Positions 27,601 to 36,030 of a stretch of 64,000 nucleotides of DNA are shown here, in pieces. Source of the stretch: Flavobacterium sp. I3-2 (GTDB lineage: Bacteria; Bacteroidota; Bacteroidia; Flavobacteriales; Flavobacteriaceae); NCBI RefSeq assembly GCF_013389595.1, contig NZ_CP058306.1, positions 2,976,001-3,040,000 on the forward strand. The letters run 5' to 3'. The position numbers were made by a program, and so were the translations under genes. Numbering within the stretch: position 1 is the stretch's first letter; every line of letters starts with the position of its first letter. The notes beneath the pieces are model-generated. The model saw only the letters and a list, made by a program, of their open reading frames with translations, had not been told where the DNA came from and did not search any database.

Positions 27601-29539
27601 GTTAACAACAAAAAGTTATTTTGTTTCACAAACAATTTCGAATTGTGAATCTGAAAGAACTGAAGTTATTGTTACGATTACGCCGAATCCGAATGCACCA
27701 ACAGTAACTGCTCAAACATTTTGTTTTGCTGAAAATAAAACGATTGCAGATTTAGTTGCTACAGGAACTAATTTAAAATGGTATGATGCAGCAACTGGTG
27801 GAAATCCATTAGATGTAACAACTGTGTTAACAACAAAAAGTTATTTTGTTTCACAAACAGTTGCGAATTGTGAATCAGAAAGAATAGAAGTTGTTGTTAC
27901 GATTACTCCGAATCCGAATGCACCAACAGCAAATGCTCCAACATTTTGTTTTGCTGAAAATAAAACGATTGCAGATTTAGTTGCAACAGGAACTAATTTA
28001 AAATGGTATGATGAAGCAACAGGTGGAAACACTTTAGCTCCAACAACTGTGTTAACTTCAAAAAGTTACTTTGTTTCGCAAACCGTTTCGAATTGTGAAT
28101 CTGAAAGAACAGAAGTTATCATTACGATTACGCCAAATCCAATGGCTCCAACGGCAACGGCTCAAACATTTTGTTTTGCTGAAAACAAAACGATTGCGGA
28201 TTTAGTAGCTACAGGAACTAATTTAAAATGGTATGATGTAGCAACAGGTGGAAATGCTTTACCTTCAACAACTGTTTTAACTACAAAAAGTTATTTTGTT
28301 TCACAAACCGTTTCGAATTGTGAATCTGAAAGAACAGAAGTTATCGTTACGATTACTCCAAATCCGATAGCGCCAACAGCAAACGCTATTCAAGAATTTT
28401 GTTCAAATACTAATTCTAAAATTTCAAACATTGAGATTTCTGGTTCAAATATTAAATGGTATGCTTCAATAAATTCTACTACTGAATTAAATGAAAATAC
28501 TTATTTAACAAATGCAAGTACCTATTTTGCAACTCAAACAATTAATGGATGCGAAAGTGAACTTAGAACACAAGTAACAGTTCAAATTTCAACACCTCCT
28601 ACTTTACCAACGGGAGATAGTATTCAAACTTTTTGTGGAAATGCAACGATTGCTGATTTACAAATTAATGCCATTGCAGGCGCGGAGCTAATTTGGTACA
28701 CAACTTCATATTCAAATACGATATTACCAACATCAACAGCTTTAGCAAATGCAACTTACTATGTTGCACAAAAAGTTGGCGCATGTATTTCTGAAAGAAA
28801 AGCAGTAACTGCCAGAATAATTAATTTAAGTTCACCGAATATAGGCAATTTTGAATTTTGTGGAAGTGCACAGGTTTCAGATTTATATATTCCTACACCA
28901 ACTGGAGTAACTTATAAATGGTATAATTCACCATCGAATCCAAATGAATTACAGCCTTACGATTCACTAACAACAGGAACTTACTTTGTTTCAAAAAGTC
29001 AGTATAATTGTGAAACTGCAAGAGCTGCTGTATCCGTTGTGATTAAAGATTTACCAGAAAGTCCAACGGGTATTTCTCCACAATCATTTGTTGAAGGTTC
29101 GGTTATAAATCAAATTTTAATTAATCCTACAACTGCAGTTTGGTATATTACAGAAAATGATGCAATAACGAGTACGAATCCATTATCTCCAAACATGCCG
29201 TTAGTTAACGGAACGACATATTATGCAGTAAATATTGGAACAAACGGATGTCCGAGTTTACCTTTTGCTGTAACCGTGGATGTTTATTTATCTAACGATG
29301 CATTTGAAATGGATAAACTAAAATATTATCCGAATCCGGTTAACGATAAATTAAACATTGTTTATTTTGAAAACATCATTCAAGTTGATGTGTTTGATTT
29401 AACTGGAAGAAACGTAAAATCAGTATTTACTAACAGTCAAAACATCGAAGTGGATTTATCTGATTTAAGCTCTGCAACTTATATGATTCAACTTAAAACC
29501 GAATCGAAACAACAATTTATTAAAATCATAAAAAATTAA
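21665..29539 (+). CDS. Giant T9SS-secreted SprB-repeat and Ig-like repeat protein, adhesin 2
   Basis: A 2624-residue secreted protein. The signal peptide is residues 1-24 (ending VKGQ). An N-terminal domain (about 25-265, GDIAFIGFDIGGLDGFSF) and a fibronectin-like unit (268-367) follow. About sixteen SprB-type units of roughly 77 residues (SCNGGANGTATVNVTGG, YTYSWAPSGGTAAT, TYTVTVTDANSC) run to residue 1786, interrupted at about 681-835 by a PA14-like domain. Six 75-residue Ig-like modules (1787-2236), divergent modules, and a type A T9SS sorting domain (2547-2624, YYPNPVNDKLNI) complete it. SprB repeats occur in flavobacterial gliding adhesins, so a surface adhesin or motility role is likely. 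SprB itself is longer and uses a type B signal. Confidence 0.87.
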   Translation: MKKKLLLFLTLFCIFGIHQNVKGQTTLGPGDIAFIGFDIGGLDGFSFIALKNLPAGEVVYFTEEGLSANGWIGSGEPHIRWTIPSGVTCGKIISVIETATNNVFTVTGGSTADFVINPEGPVYSFNLAAGDQMLAYQSIGNAMRPTISPVTITFLAGVHGDYNASNYDGTTKWNNSLETNYLGGSESILPQGLTNGVNCVSLFPGGPEPSQYYAKYSGTLTGTATQIRTSINTYTNWTFTSTTTNPSGTQGILPSNYTPNVTCTSVPTATTNTSVTNFGAHTATLGGTNDNGGDTSVLDRGIVWSLTTNPVIGGIGVTKVAATLNGTGSFTVNATGLPAGTTIYYRAYTQNSVETSYGSTVSFTTNVALSATQSQTIACNGISNGTATVVPSGGKTPYTYLWSPSGGTGATASGLSPTNYTVTITDNEGTSIQKNFTITQNSVIITGVTITDVSCYGGNNGSIDISPTGGSGSYTYNWGAGITTQDRTNLTAGTYSVTITDTNNCNSIINNITVGQPVAPLNVLTGGGNTNVSCNGGANGTATVAPTGGTPTYTYSWNTTPAQTTATATGLSAGTYTVTVTDANACQATRTFTINQPTVLSAVTSKTNVSCNGGANGSATVNVTGGTPGYSYSWAPSGGTAATATGLAAGTYTVTVKDANNCLVSNQVIITEPTTLSVGDPTVFGDNVWNFYAWNSGPNIENSWNSNYAGFYVINELNFDTRSQWSTHNSPSSAQGYQGCTVDVNYFSWSAKRSGFTSGYYSVAVNALDDIGELWINGTKVWFQTNCCLNSSNNQVWSGYLCEDSTIELRGYDEIDPAYAKLDFTFLPLDIQTTISNLSCYGENNGTASVNIENNVSYYFNLLMNQIDNSHPIAPHEIDGIYDLISNFLNSLNTVTYTWNTTPPQTGPTATNLSAGEHNVIISFANGCTETKSFTISQPPALIATEGGQTNVSCNGGANGTATVNVTGGTGNYTYSWAPSGGTAATATGLATGTYTVTVTDANSCSTTQSFTITQPPALIATAAAQSNVSCNGGANGTATVNVTGGTGNYTYSWFPSGGTAATATGLSAGTYTVTVTDVNSCSSTQSFTITQPPVLIATAGGQTNVSCNGGANGTATVNVTGGTPGYTYSWAPSGGTAATATGLSAGNYTVTVTDANSCQTTRSFTIGQPNTALNTLAVGQNNASCYGGTNGTATVVATGGTPGYTYSWNTTPVQWTATATGLAAGTYTVTVTDANNCEATRSFTITQPSALIATVGAQTNVSCNGGANGTATVNVTGGTPGYTYSWAPSGGTAATASGLAAGTYTVTVTDANSCSKTQSFTITQPSILSATKSHTNVLCNGTATGSATVVASGGSGTYTYSWSPSGGTAATATGLVVGNYSCVITDSNGCTITETFTINQPSVLTAITSQINATCTTGGEATVNPSGGESDYQYFWTPGGATTATITNLTAGNYSCLITDANGCSITKNFTINTTNTLVASTSKTDVTCNGKNTGSATVIPSGAVGPFTYVWSPTGGNGDTATNLAAGNYSVTITAGNGCSIVKNFTINEPPAIEITKISQTNVSCNGGTNGSATVNVTGGTGVYIYSWAPSGGNAATATGLAAGTYTVTVTDSNLCTKTETFIITQPDAFIATTTKTDVSCNGGTNGTATVNVTGGTGTYTYLWSPSGGTAATASGLTSGNYTVTIKDSNLCQTTATVIVDEPTLLTATINKTDVLCFQANNGTASVTASGGTEPYTYLWSPSGGNSATASGLALGSYDVKITDANGCFITKNIVITEPSIVLPPTVTAQTFCFAENKTIADLVATGTNLKWYDAATGGNPLDVTTVLTTKSYFVSQTVANCESERTEVVVTITPNPNAPTVTAQTFCFAENKTIADLVATGTNLKWYDAATGGNPLDVTTVLTTKSYFVSQTVANCESERTEVVVTITPNPNAPTVTAQTFCFAENKTIADLVATGTNLKWYDAATGGNPLDVTTVLTTKSYFVSQTISNCESERTEVIVTITPNPNAPTVTAQTFCFAENKTIADLVATGTNLKWYDAATGGNPLDVTTVLTTKSYFVSQTVANCESERIEVVVTITPNPNAPTANAPTFCFAENKTIADLVATGTNLKWYDEATGGNTLAPTTVLTSKSYFVSQTVSNCESERTEVIITITPNPMAPTATAQTFCFAENKTIADLVATGTNLKWYDVATGGNALPSTTVLTTKSYFVSQTVSNCESERTEVIVTITPNPIAPTANAIQEFCSNTNSKISNIEISGSNIKWYASINSTTELNENTYLTNASTYFATQTINGCESELRTQVTVQISTPPTLPTGDSIQTFCGNATIADLQINAIAGAELIWYTTSYSNTILPTSTALANATYYVAQKVGACISERKAVTARIINLSSPNIGNFEFCGSAQVSDLYIPTPTGVTYKWYNSPSNPNELQPYDSLTTGTYFVSKSQYNCETARAAVSVVIKDLPESPTGISPQSFVEGSVINQILINPTTAVWYITENDAITSTNPLSPNMPLVNGTTYYAVNIGTNGCPSLPFAVTVDVYLSNDAFEMDKLKYYPNPVNDKLNIVYFENIIQVDVFDLTGRNVKSVFTNSQNIEVDLSDLSSATYMIQLKTESKQQFIKIIKN
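22780..27000 (+). repeat. SprB-type repeat array
   Basis: About sixteen units, each opening with a C-(N/Y)-G motif and closing with FTI(T/N)QP, with a typical period of 231 bp (for example 24521 to 24752). The central units (about 24520-25640) are nearly identical to one another; the outer ones are more diverged. One interruption by a non-repeat domain lies at about 23705-24170. Confidence 0.85.
27023..28372 (+). repeat. Six tandem 225-bp modules in adhesin 2
   Basis: Starts at 27023, 27248, 27473, 27698, 27923 and 28148, spaced exactly 225 bp. The first four units are almost identical at the DNA level, even at third codon positions, which implies very recent amplification. The sixth unit matches the sixth unit of adhesin 1. 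Confidence 0.93.
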
Positions 29540-29599
29540 ATCGTCCAATTTAATTTTTATAACGAGGATATTTCTTAATTGAAATTCCTCGTTTTTTTT
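28176..29599 (+). repeat. Near-identical block shared with adhesin 1, copy 2
   Basis: This is the partner of the block at 19830-21253 (constant offset 8346 bp up to the stop). It covers the last Ig-like modules, the T9SS sorting domain, the terminator and the AATAGTAGAAAT sequence beyond it. Confidence 0.9.
29561..29599 (+). terminator. Terminator of adhesin 2
   Basis: Same hairpin as after adhesin 1 (AACGAGGA...TCCTCGTT with a run of T), starting 22 bp after the stop codon. Confidence 0.82.
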
Positions 29600-29712
29600 A
29601 TTCTAAAAAATAGTAGAAATTTAAAATAAGAAACATCTCTTTTATCCGAAAGAGATTCGGAAATAACTTAATTTATTAATATCTTGCAATAAAGATTCTA
29701 ACAATAAAAAGC

Positions 29713-30414
29713 ATGAATCAAGCAATAGTTCGTGTCGAAAACGTAAAGAAAACGTATCAATCTGGAGATACTTTAGTTACAGCTTTGGATACTTCAACTG
29801 AAACTTTTAACAAAGGTGAACTTACCTTAATTATGGGACCATCTGGTTCTGGAAAAACAACGCTTTTATCTTTAATCGGGTGTGTAATTTATCCGACATC
29901 GGGTGATGTTTTTCTAAAAAATACACAAGTCAATAAATTATCTGAAAACGAATTAGCTCAAATCAGATTAAATACAATTGGTTTTGTGTTTCAACAATTT
30001 AATTTAATAGAACCTTTAACAGCTCTAGAAAATGTAATGCAACCATTACTTCTGCAAGGTTTAAACAATAAAAACGCAAAAAATAAAGCCATCGTTGCTT
30101 TAGAAAAAGTAAATTTATCTGATCGAAAAAACAACCTACCCAAAAAATTAAGTGGTGGACAAAAACAACGGGTTGCAATTGCACGTGCTTTGGTAACAAA
30201 TCCGGAAATTATTTTGTGTGACGAACCAACAGCTTCACTTGATGCTAAAAGTGGTGCTTTAATAATGGAAGAATTAAAACAATTGGCTCACCAAAATAGA
30301 GCCGTTATCATTGTTACGCATGATTTAAGATTAAGAAAATTTGCTGACCGAATTATTTATGTCGAAGAAGGAAAAATATCAAATACCATTTCAAATGAAG
30401 AAGATTATAAGTAG
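29713..30414 (+). CDS. ABC transporter ATPase, LolD/DevA type
   Basis: A 233-residue ATPase that would power a MacB-like efflux permease. Visible motifs are Walker A GPSGSGKTT, Q-loop FVFQQFN, signature LSGGQKQR, Walker B IILCDEPTAS and the switch His in VTHDLR. Because the ATPase is separate from the permease, the system resembles DevBCA more than fused MacB. It is the first of four co-directional genes; its end overlaps the start of the adaptor gene. Substrate unknown. Confidence 0.92.
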   Translation: MNQAIVRVENVKKTYQSGDTLVTALDTSTETFNKGELTLIMGPSGSGKTTLLSLIGCVIYPTSGDVFLKNTQVNKLSENELAQIRLNTIGFVFQQFNLIEPLTALENVMQPLLLQGLNNKNAKNKAIVALEKVNLSDRKNNLPKKLSGGQKQRVAIARALVTNPEIILCDEPTASLDAKSGALIMEELKQLAHQNRAVIIVTHDLRLRKFADRIIYVEEGKISNTISNEEDYK

Positions 30415-31327
30415 TTTATTTATATTAAGTTTCCTCTTTTTGAGTTGCTCTGACAAAGAAAAAGAAAGCAAGTCAATAGAAAATTCACAAGAAAAAATTT
30501 CAACCGTTGTAGGTATTGGAAAAGTTTTACCTAAAAATGGAATTATTCCGCTTTCGATCTCGCAAACCAATCAGGTGGTTGCTTTATACAAAAAAATGGG
30601 TGATACAGTTCAAGCTGGTGAATTGATTTTTAAGATGAAAGCGGTATCTGAAAATTTAGACGTTCAATTAGCAAAATCAAGTCTACAAGCAACACTTGAT
30701 AAAAATAAAGCAAGTGCTGTTGATTATGAAATTGAACAAATTAAGCTGAATGAATTAAAGCAACTTTTTTTAACTTCGAAAAAATTATACAACCAAAAAG
30801 CAGAAACGAAGCAAAAAGTATATTTAGATAGTATAGCTTATGTACAACAACTTCAAAAAGTAAATCAAAGCAAACTAAATAAAGTAGCTAATAATGAATT
30901 AATGAACGAAAAAGAAGTTCAATTAAAAACTGCTTTAAATAAACTTAATGAACAAGAATTTAGAGCATTACAATCAGGAATTTTAATTCGATTTGATGTT
31001 GCTTTAGGACAAGTTTTAACTGCAAATTCTATTTTTGGTGAACTAGCAGAATTATCTGATTTAGTAATCGAAGGTGAAGTTGATGAACTTTATGCTTCGG
31101 ACATTAAAACAGGTCAAGAAGTTGAAATTTATCTGGTTGGACAAAACACAATGATTGCAAAAGGTACTATTTCTTTCGCCGCATCAAGTCTTCAAAATAA
31201 ATCGATTATTTACGAAACCATCGGTGAAGGTTCTGACCGACGTGTTCGCAGATTTACTGTTGCAATTTCTAATGAAAATAAATCACTTTTGATTAATCAA
31301 AAAGTTGAATGTAAAATTAAAATATAA
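30395..31327 (+). CDS. HlyD/MacA-type periplasmic adaptor, lipoprotein
   Basis: I chose the ATG at 30395 because it begins a lipoprotein signal peptide (MKKIISSLFILSFLFLSC, Cys18); a start at 30341 would bury it. The protein is then 310 residues and overlaps the ATPase gene by 20 bp. A lipoyl-type half (NQVVALYKKMGDTVQAGELIFKM), a helical hairpin of about 110 residues and a beta-barrel region (GEVDELYASDIKTGQEVEIYL) give the adaptor layout. It would connect the permease to the TolC-like channel. Confidence 0.87.
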   Translation: MKKIISSLFILSFLFLSCSDKEKESKSIENSQEKISTVVGIGKVLPKNGIIPLSISQTNQVVALYKKMGDTVQAGELIFKMKAVSENLDVQLAKSSLQATLDKNKASAVDYEIEQIKLNELKQLFLTSKKLYNQKAETKQKVYLDSIAYVQQLQKVNQSKLNKVANNELMNEKEVQLKTALNKLNEQEFRALQSGILIRFDVALGQVLTANSIFGELAELSDLVIEGEVDELYASDIKTGQEVEIYLVGQNTMIAKGTISFAASSLQNKSIIYETIGEGSDRRVRRFTVAISNENKSLLINQKVECKIKI

Positions 31328-31329
31328 AT

Positions 31330-32463
31330 ATGTTTGCATTAGCCTGGAAATTTATTCGGTTTGATAGAGCCAAATCTGTAGGAATAATTACAGCCATTGT
31401 AATTAGTATCTTTTTGATTGGACAACAAGTTGGTTTATTACTTTTTTTAATGGGCTTGATGGGAAATTTAGTTGGAAATGCAAATGTAAAAGACAATCAA
31501 ATTTGGGTTATTGAATCGCAAACGCAAAACGCAAATACTTTAACAAAAATCGATATCCGTTATGTACAACAATTACAATCCATAAACGGAATTGAGCAAG
31601 CCTACCCTGTTGTAATTGGAAATGCAGAAGCTAAATTTTTAGATGGTAATACCGCATCCGTTCAAATCATAGGAAGCGACGCACCTGATTTTGTTATTGG
31701 TCCAAATCAATCGCGAATTTTTCAGGGCAACCTAAATGATTTAACCTTACCTGAAGCTGTTTCAGTCGAATTTTTTAATGCAAAATCTTGGAATACCAAA
31801 CTACATTTAAATAAACAAATTGAATTAAATTCAAAAAGTGCACAAGTAAAATTGATTACTAAAAATGCGCAAGCTTTTGGCGGAAATTATGTTTATACTA
31901 ATCTGTTTAACGCCCGTTATTACGGAAATATTGAACCATCTAAAGTAAGTTTGATTGTTTTAAATATCAATAAGCAAACAAATAAACAAGACGTAATTTC
32001 AAACATCAATTCACAATATCCAAATCTTCGGGCTTGGGATGCAAAGGCACTCCAAAAATCAACAGTTAAAGAAATTCTTATTTCTTCAAATATGGGAATG
32101 AGCTTCGGAACTTTAGTCGTTTTTGCAATGATTTCAGGTTTCTTTATAATTGGATTAACGCTTTATTCTTCGGCACTTGACCGCGTCAAAGATTACGGAA
32201 CATTAAAAGCAATTGGCGCAAATAAATCTTACGTAAACAGATTATTAATCACTCAAGCATTACTTTATGCATTAATTGGTTTTTCGATAGCATTTTTACT
32301 TTTAATAGGTTTTAGTCAAGGTGTTAAAAAAAGTGGTCTTGAAATAAATTTTAGTTTTGAGTTTATTTCTTTTCTATTAGGAATCACATTATTTATTTCA
32401 ATTGGAGGTTCGTTATTTGCCGTTCGAAAAATTTCGAAATTAGAACCTGCTTCTGTTTTTTAA
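31330..32463 (+). CDS. FtsX-like ABC permease, DevC/MacB type
   Basis: A 377-residue permease with one N-terminal transmembrane helix (SVGIITAIVISIFLIGQQVGLLLFL), a large periplasmic domain of about 220 residues, and three C-terminal helices (from MSFGTLVVFAMISGFFIIGLTL onward). DRVKDYGTLKAIGA is the typical FtsX coupling loop. It lies 2 bp after the adaptor gene and 3 bp before the TolC-like gene. Confidence 0.9.
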   Translation: MFALAWKFIRFDRAKSVGIITAIVISIFLIGQQVGLLLFLMGLMGNLVGNANVKDNQIWVIESQTQNANTLTKIDIRYVQQLQSINGIEQAYPVVIGNAEAKFLDGNTASVQIIGSDAPDFVIGPNQSRIFQGNLNDLTLPEAVSVEFFNAKSWNTKLHLNKQIELNSKSAQVKLITKNAQAFGGNYVYTNLFNARYYGNIEPSKVSLIVLNINKQTNKQDVISNINSQYPNLRAWDAKALQKSTVKEILISSNMGMSFGTLVVFAMISGFFIIGLTLYSSALDRVKDYGTLKAIGANKSYVNRLLITQALLYALIGFSIAFLLLIGFSQGVKKSGLEINFSFEFISFLLGITLFISIGGSLFAVRKISKLEPASVF

Positions 32464-32466
32464 ATC

Positions 32467-33726
32467 ATGAAAAAAATAGTAATCTATATCAGTTTATTGA
32501 TTTCTGCACAAACATTTGGGCAAGAATTATCTTTATCAAAAGCTTTAGAGCTAGCTAACAATCGCGAATACAAACAAGCCGAATTAGATGTTTTAAAACA
32601 AGAAATCAATCTCAAAATTCAAAAAAACAAACGCTTACCGTTACTATATGGCGAAGCAAATATACAACGTAATTTAATTGTTCCGGTTACGCCGGTTCCT
32701 GCCATTGCTTTTGACCCAAACGCACAACCTGGCGAAATTACTCCACTTAAATTTGCTACGGATTGGTCGGCAAAAGCAGGTTTACAACTTAGTTTAGATT
32801 TATTCAATTCACAGAATCAATTAAAAATAAAGCAAGCTGAAAATCTAACTAAGAAAAGTGAATTATCAAGAAAAGAATCGGTTGAAACATTCAAAAATTT
32901 AATTATCGATTTGTATGCTCAAACCTATTTGGCTCAACAGCAATTTGAATTATCTATTCAAAACGAAAATAATTACAAAGAAACTTTAGCAGTTTTAATA
33001 AAACGAAATGAAGCAGGTAGAGCCTCTGATTTAGAAAAAAATACTGCTTTACAAAAAGCTTACGAATTAACGTTAACGGCGGATGAAGCCGAAATGGTTT
33101 TAAAAAACAAATGGTTGCAATTAGCTAATTATTTAGATATTTCTGCTTTTGATTTGATTTCAACTTCAATTGAAGAAATCATTTATGTAAATTATGAAAC
33201 TTCCGATTTTGAAATAGAACAATTGCAATTGGATTTAGATGCCAAGCAAATCGAGATTCGAAACAATAAATTAAGTTCAATTCCGAAACTAACTTTTAAT
33301 GCTTTTTATGGTGGTCAGTTTTATGATAATCAGTTAAAAATAAATCAATCTGAAAATTGGTTTGGAAATAGTTACGTAAATCTAACATTACGAATTCCGT
33401 TGACAGAAAATTTTGAAACAAGTTTAAAAAATAAACAGTTTGAATACGAAAAAGAAATCACTCAAAATAAAATTGAAATTTTAACCCAAGAAAAACAAAC
33501 GTCCGAATTACAAAAGCAAAATGAGATTTTATTGCTAACACAAAAAATAAATACGTTTAAACAAATTGTTGCTTTGGCTGAAACAAATGTCTCAATAATA
33601 AAAAGTCAGGTCGATGCTGGTACTGTTTTGATAACTGAATATACTAAAGAAATTGAAAACTTATTTAGTCAAAATCAAAAACTATGGCAATTAAATTATG
33701 ATTTACTAAAAAAGCAACTTGAATAA
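32467..33726 (+). CDS. TolC-family outer-membrane efflux channel
   Basis: A 419-residue outer-membrane efflux protein with a signal peptide (residues 1-18, ending QTFG), long amphipathic helices and two outer-membrane strand regions (LYGEANIQRNLIVPVTPVP; WFGNSYVNLTLRIPLTENFE). It completes a four-gene tripartite efflux operon with ATPase, adaptor and permease. Substrate unknown. Confidence 0.9.
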   Translation: MKKIVIYISLLISAQTFGQELSLSKALELANNREYKQAELDVLKQEINLKIQKNKRLPLLYGEANIQRNLIVPVTPVPAIAFDPNAQPGEITPLKFATDWSAKAGLQLSLDLFNSQNQLKIKQAENLTKKSELSRKESVETFKNLIIDLYAQTYLAQQQFELSIQNENNYKETLAVLIKRNEAGRASDLEKNTALQKAYELTLTADEAEMVLKNKWLQLANYLDISAFDLISTSIEEIIYVNYETSDFEIEQLQLDLDAKQIEIRNNKLSSIPKLTFNAFYGGQFYDNQLKINQSENWFGNSYVNLTLRIPLTENFETSLKNKQFEYEKEITQNKIEILTQEKQTSELQKQNEILLLTQKINTFKQIVALAETNVSIIKSQVDAGTVLITEYTKEIENLFSQNQKLWQLNYDLLKKQLE

Positions 33727-33838
33727 ATCATTACAATTCTTTAGTTGTTAACTTAGTATTTATTATAAAAAAGAAGTTTCAATAAATAGTTTTTTAATAA
33801 AATTGAGAGTTAAACTATCTAATAATGAAATTAAAAAA

Positions 33839-34441
33839 ATGACAAAAATTTGGAAATTTGAATCATCAAAAAAGAATAACATAATTGTAATTGATAATCA
33901 AAAAATATATAAAGGTATAATTGATAAAAATGAATTCAATTATCTTAACAAAGAAAAAATTGACACTAATATTCTGAAAAAATTATTTCCTATTCCCTAT
34001 TCATATATTAAGCTAATCGAAAATCAAAAAGGAAATGAATTCATTAAGATTTATTTTGGAGTTAACTCTGAAGAAGAACTTTTTTTTGATAACGAAAAAG
34101 TTAAAGATGAGGTTTTCGAATATTTAAAATCTGATTTTAATTTAGCTTATTATAGTAAAGAAATTCCAACGATTTATAGGTATGCTAAACCTCAAATATT
34201 TGCTTTAATTATTGTTACTCTTTTATATTTTTGGTCTGTATATTTAGCTGTAGAAATTGAAAATGGAGCCGTTTATCAAATAATTGGTAACTCTGGAGGA
34301 TTTCTTTCATTTATACTAATACTGGCAAATTTAGGAAGTTTACAGCTTTCTATTGCTTATCTAATTTTACTTGGTGTGATGTTTTTTTCTTTAAATAAGA
34401 AATTAAAATCAAGAACTGAAATTGAATATCTTAGACGATAA
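33839..34441 (+). CDS. Hypothetical membrane protein
   Basis: The ATG at 33839 gives 200 residues; a TTG at 33803 would add 12. The first 130 residues are charged and soluble, Lys-rich and resembling a small bacterial PH or DUF domain. Two or three transmembrane helices follow (FALIIVTLLYFWSVYLAV, GGFLSFILILANLG, LSIAYLILLGVMFFSL). I do not recognise the family. It lies about 110 bp after the efflux operon on the same strand. Confidence 0.6.
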   Translation: MTKIWKFESSKKNNIIVIDNQKIYKGIIDKNEFNYLNKEKIDTNILKKLFPIPYSYIKLIENQKGNEFIKIYFGVNSEEELFFDNEKVKDEVFEYLKSDFNLAYYSKEIPTIYRYAKPQIFALIIVTLLYFWSVYLAVEIENGAVYQIIGNSGGFLSFILILANLGSLQLSIAYLILLGVMFFSLNKKLKSRTEIEYLRR

Positions 34442-34587
34442 ACAAATCTGATAATCCGTTGTAAAACAACATTATTTTAAATAACAATAAATACATCAAT
34501 TTTGTAGATTAAAATAAATTGAATTAGTGAGTTTACAATGATTTTACTGATTTTTTTAATTGTGATAAAAATAGACAACCATAAAAA

Positions 34588-34619
34588 AAACAGTAGCAAC
34601 ATGAAAGCTACTACTGTTT
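34588..34619 (-). terminator. Terminator after the TlpA-like gene
   Basis: AAACAGTAG pairs with CTACTGTTT; on the minus strand the stem is followed by eight T. It lies about 90 bp beyond the stop at 34707. The rest of the 34442-34706 gap is AT-rich and I see no gene in it. Confidence 0.7.
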
Positions 34620-34706
34620 GATTTCTTTAATCATTGAAAAACTACATCAATTTTTCAGGACTTTTAAAATGTATTTTAATTTTATTTACTGATTTAAATA
34701 AAAATA

Positions 34707-35825
34707 TTATTTTAATAACTCAGCAATTTTAGCATCTAATTCTGGACCTCTTAAGTCTTTTGCTACAATTTTTCCAGAAGCATCTAAAACAAACATTGCA
34801 GGAATACTCTGAACATTGTATTCTTTAGCAATTGGATCTTCCCAGTATTTTAAGTTTGAAACCTGAGTCCAAGTTAAATTATCGTCTGCAATTGCTTTTT
34901 TCCAAGCTTCAGCATCTTTGTCTAAAGAAACACCAATGATAGCTAAACCTTGGTCTTTATATTTGTTATATAAAGCTACTACATTTGGATTTTCTTGACG
35001 ACAAGGTCCACACCAAGCAGCCCAAAAATCAATAATTGTTACTTTTCCTAAACTTTCTTTTAAAGAAACCATTTTTCCTTCAGTATTTGGAGCAGAAAAA
35101 TCTGGAGCCATTTTTCCAATAGCTACTTTCTCCATATTTGCTAATTTATCAGCAAGTTCTTTACCTCTTTTAGTTGTTTTTAAACTTGCATCTAAAGCAT
35201 CATAAAATGTTTTAAATTCTTCGTTTGTAATTGCCTGAGAAGCTGTTAATTGCTCAAGTAATAATAAAGAAATAAAAGCGTCTTTATTCGTTTTTAAGAA
35301 TTCAATATTTTGCTTTTTAATATTCTCTCCAATTGCATTATATTCAGCTCTTAAACTCTCGATTGTTGCCATATCTTGAGCTTGTTGCGCTTGCATCATT
35401 TTATCATTATTCGCTTGTTGAAAATCTCTAGCTTGCTTTTGTAATTTAAAAGCCTCTGTATTATATGTAGCTAAATAATCGTTATTTTTTGAACCTACAA
35501 CTTTAGAATCTTCAGGTTTTGCTTTGTCATAAGTAACTTTAATTTCACCGTTCTCTAAAATAAAAGGAACAATAAACTCTTTAGTAGAACCTAATTCTAT
35601 GAATTTCAAATCAGTTTCAGTAGCAGCACCTTTAAATTCAAAAAGACCACCTTTAATTTCAGCTGAATCAAGTTTAATAAAATCTTGTTCGCCCTCTTCT
35701 AAAATATAAACTTTAGTACCATCTTCAAAACCTTGAACAGTACCATTAATTGTGTAACTATCAGCTGATTTGTTACATGCAGCAAGTACTGCAACAGCAC
35801 AAGCTAAAGTAAAAATTTTTTTCAT
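34707..35825 (-). CDS. TlpA/ResA-like thiol-disulfide oxidoreductase lipoprotein
   Basis: A 372-residue lipoprotein (MKKIFTLACAVAVLAAC, Cys17). Residues about 25-120 look like the DUF4369 domain common before Bacteroidota thioredoxins. A helical stretch follows. The C-terminal 140 residues form an AhpC/TSA-thioredoxin domain with the active-site WAAWCGPCRQE and the cis-Pro loop SIPAMFVLD. It probably reduces or rearranges disulfides in periplasmic proteins. Specific partners cannot be told from the sequence. Confidence 0.9.
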   Translation of the reverse strand: MKKIFTLACAVAVLAACNKSADSYTINGTVQGFEDGTKVYILEEGEQDFIKLDSAEIKGGLFEFKGAATETDLKFIELGSTKEFIVPFILENGEIKVTYDKAKPEDSKVVGSKNNDYLATYNTEAFKLQKQARDFQQANNDKMMQAQQAQDMATIESLRAEYNAIGENIKKQNIEFLKTNKDAFISLLLLEQLTASQAITNEEFKTFYDALDASLKTTKRGKELADKLANMEKVAIGKMAPDFSAPNTEGKMVSLKESLGKVTIIDFWAAWCGPCRQENPNVVALYNKYKDQGLAIIGVSLDKDAEAWKKAIADDNLTWTQVSNLKYWEDPIAKEYNVQSIPAMFVLDASGKIVAKDLRGPELDAKIAELLK

Positions 35826-36030
35826 TTATAATTTATTATTTATTTTAAAAAATATTAAGCAAAAATAGTAAATAAGTGTTCAATTTCAATATTTTTAAAT
35901 TAAAATTCAAAAACTTATTTAATATTTATTTAATAAAACTTCATTTGTAAAAAAATTGAACTTTATTTATTTAAAATATAAAATTTATTTTCATCTAATT
36001 TTAAATTTTAATTCAACAAATCGTTAATAA

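Noticed and set aside
27023..28372. Regularly spaced repeats that might be taken for a CRISPR-like or minisatellite array
   Set aside because: The period is 225 bp, in frame, without unique spacers; they are protein-domain repeats.
30341..30394. Upstream start for the efflux adaptor gene
   Set aside because: It would put 18 non-conserved residues before a textbook lipoprotein signal peptide; the ATG at 30395 is better.
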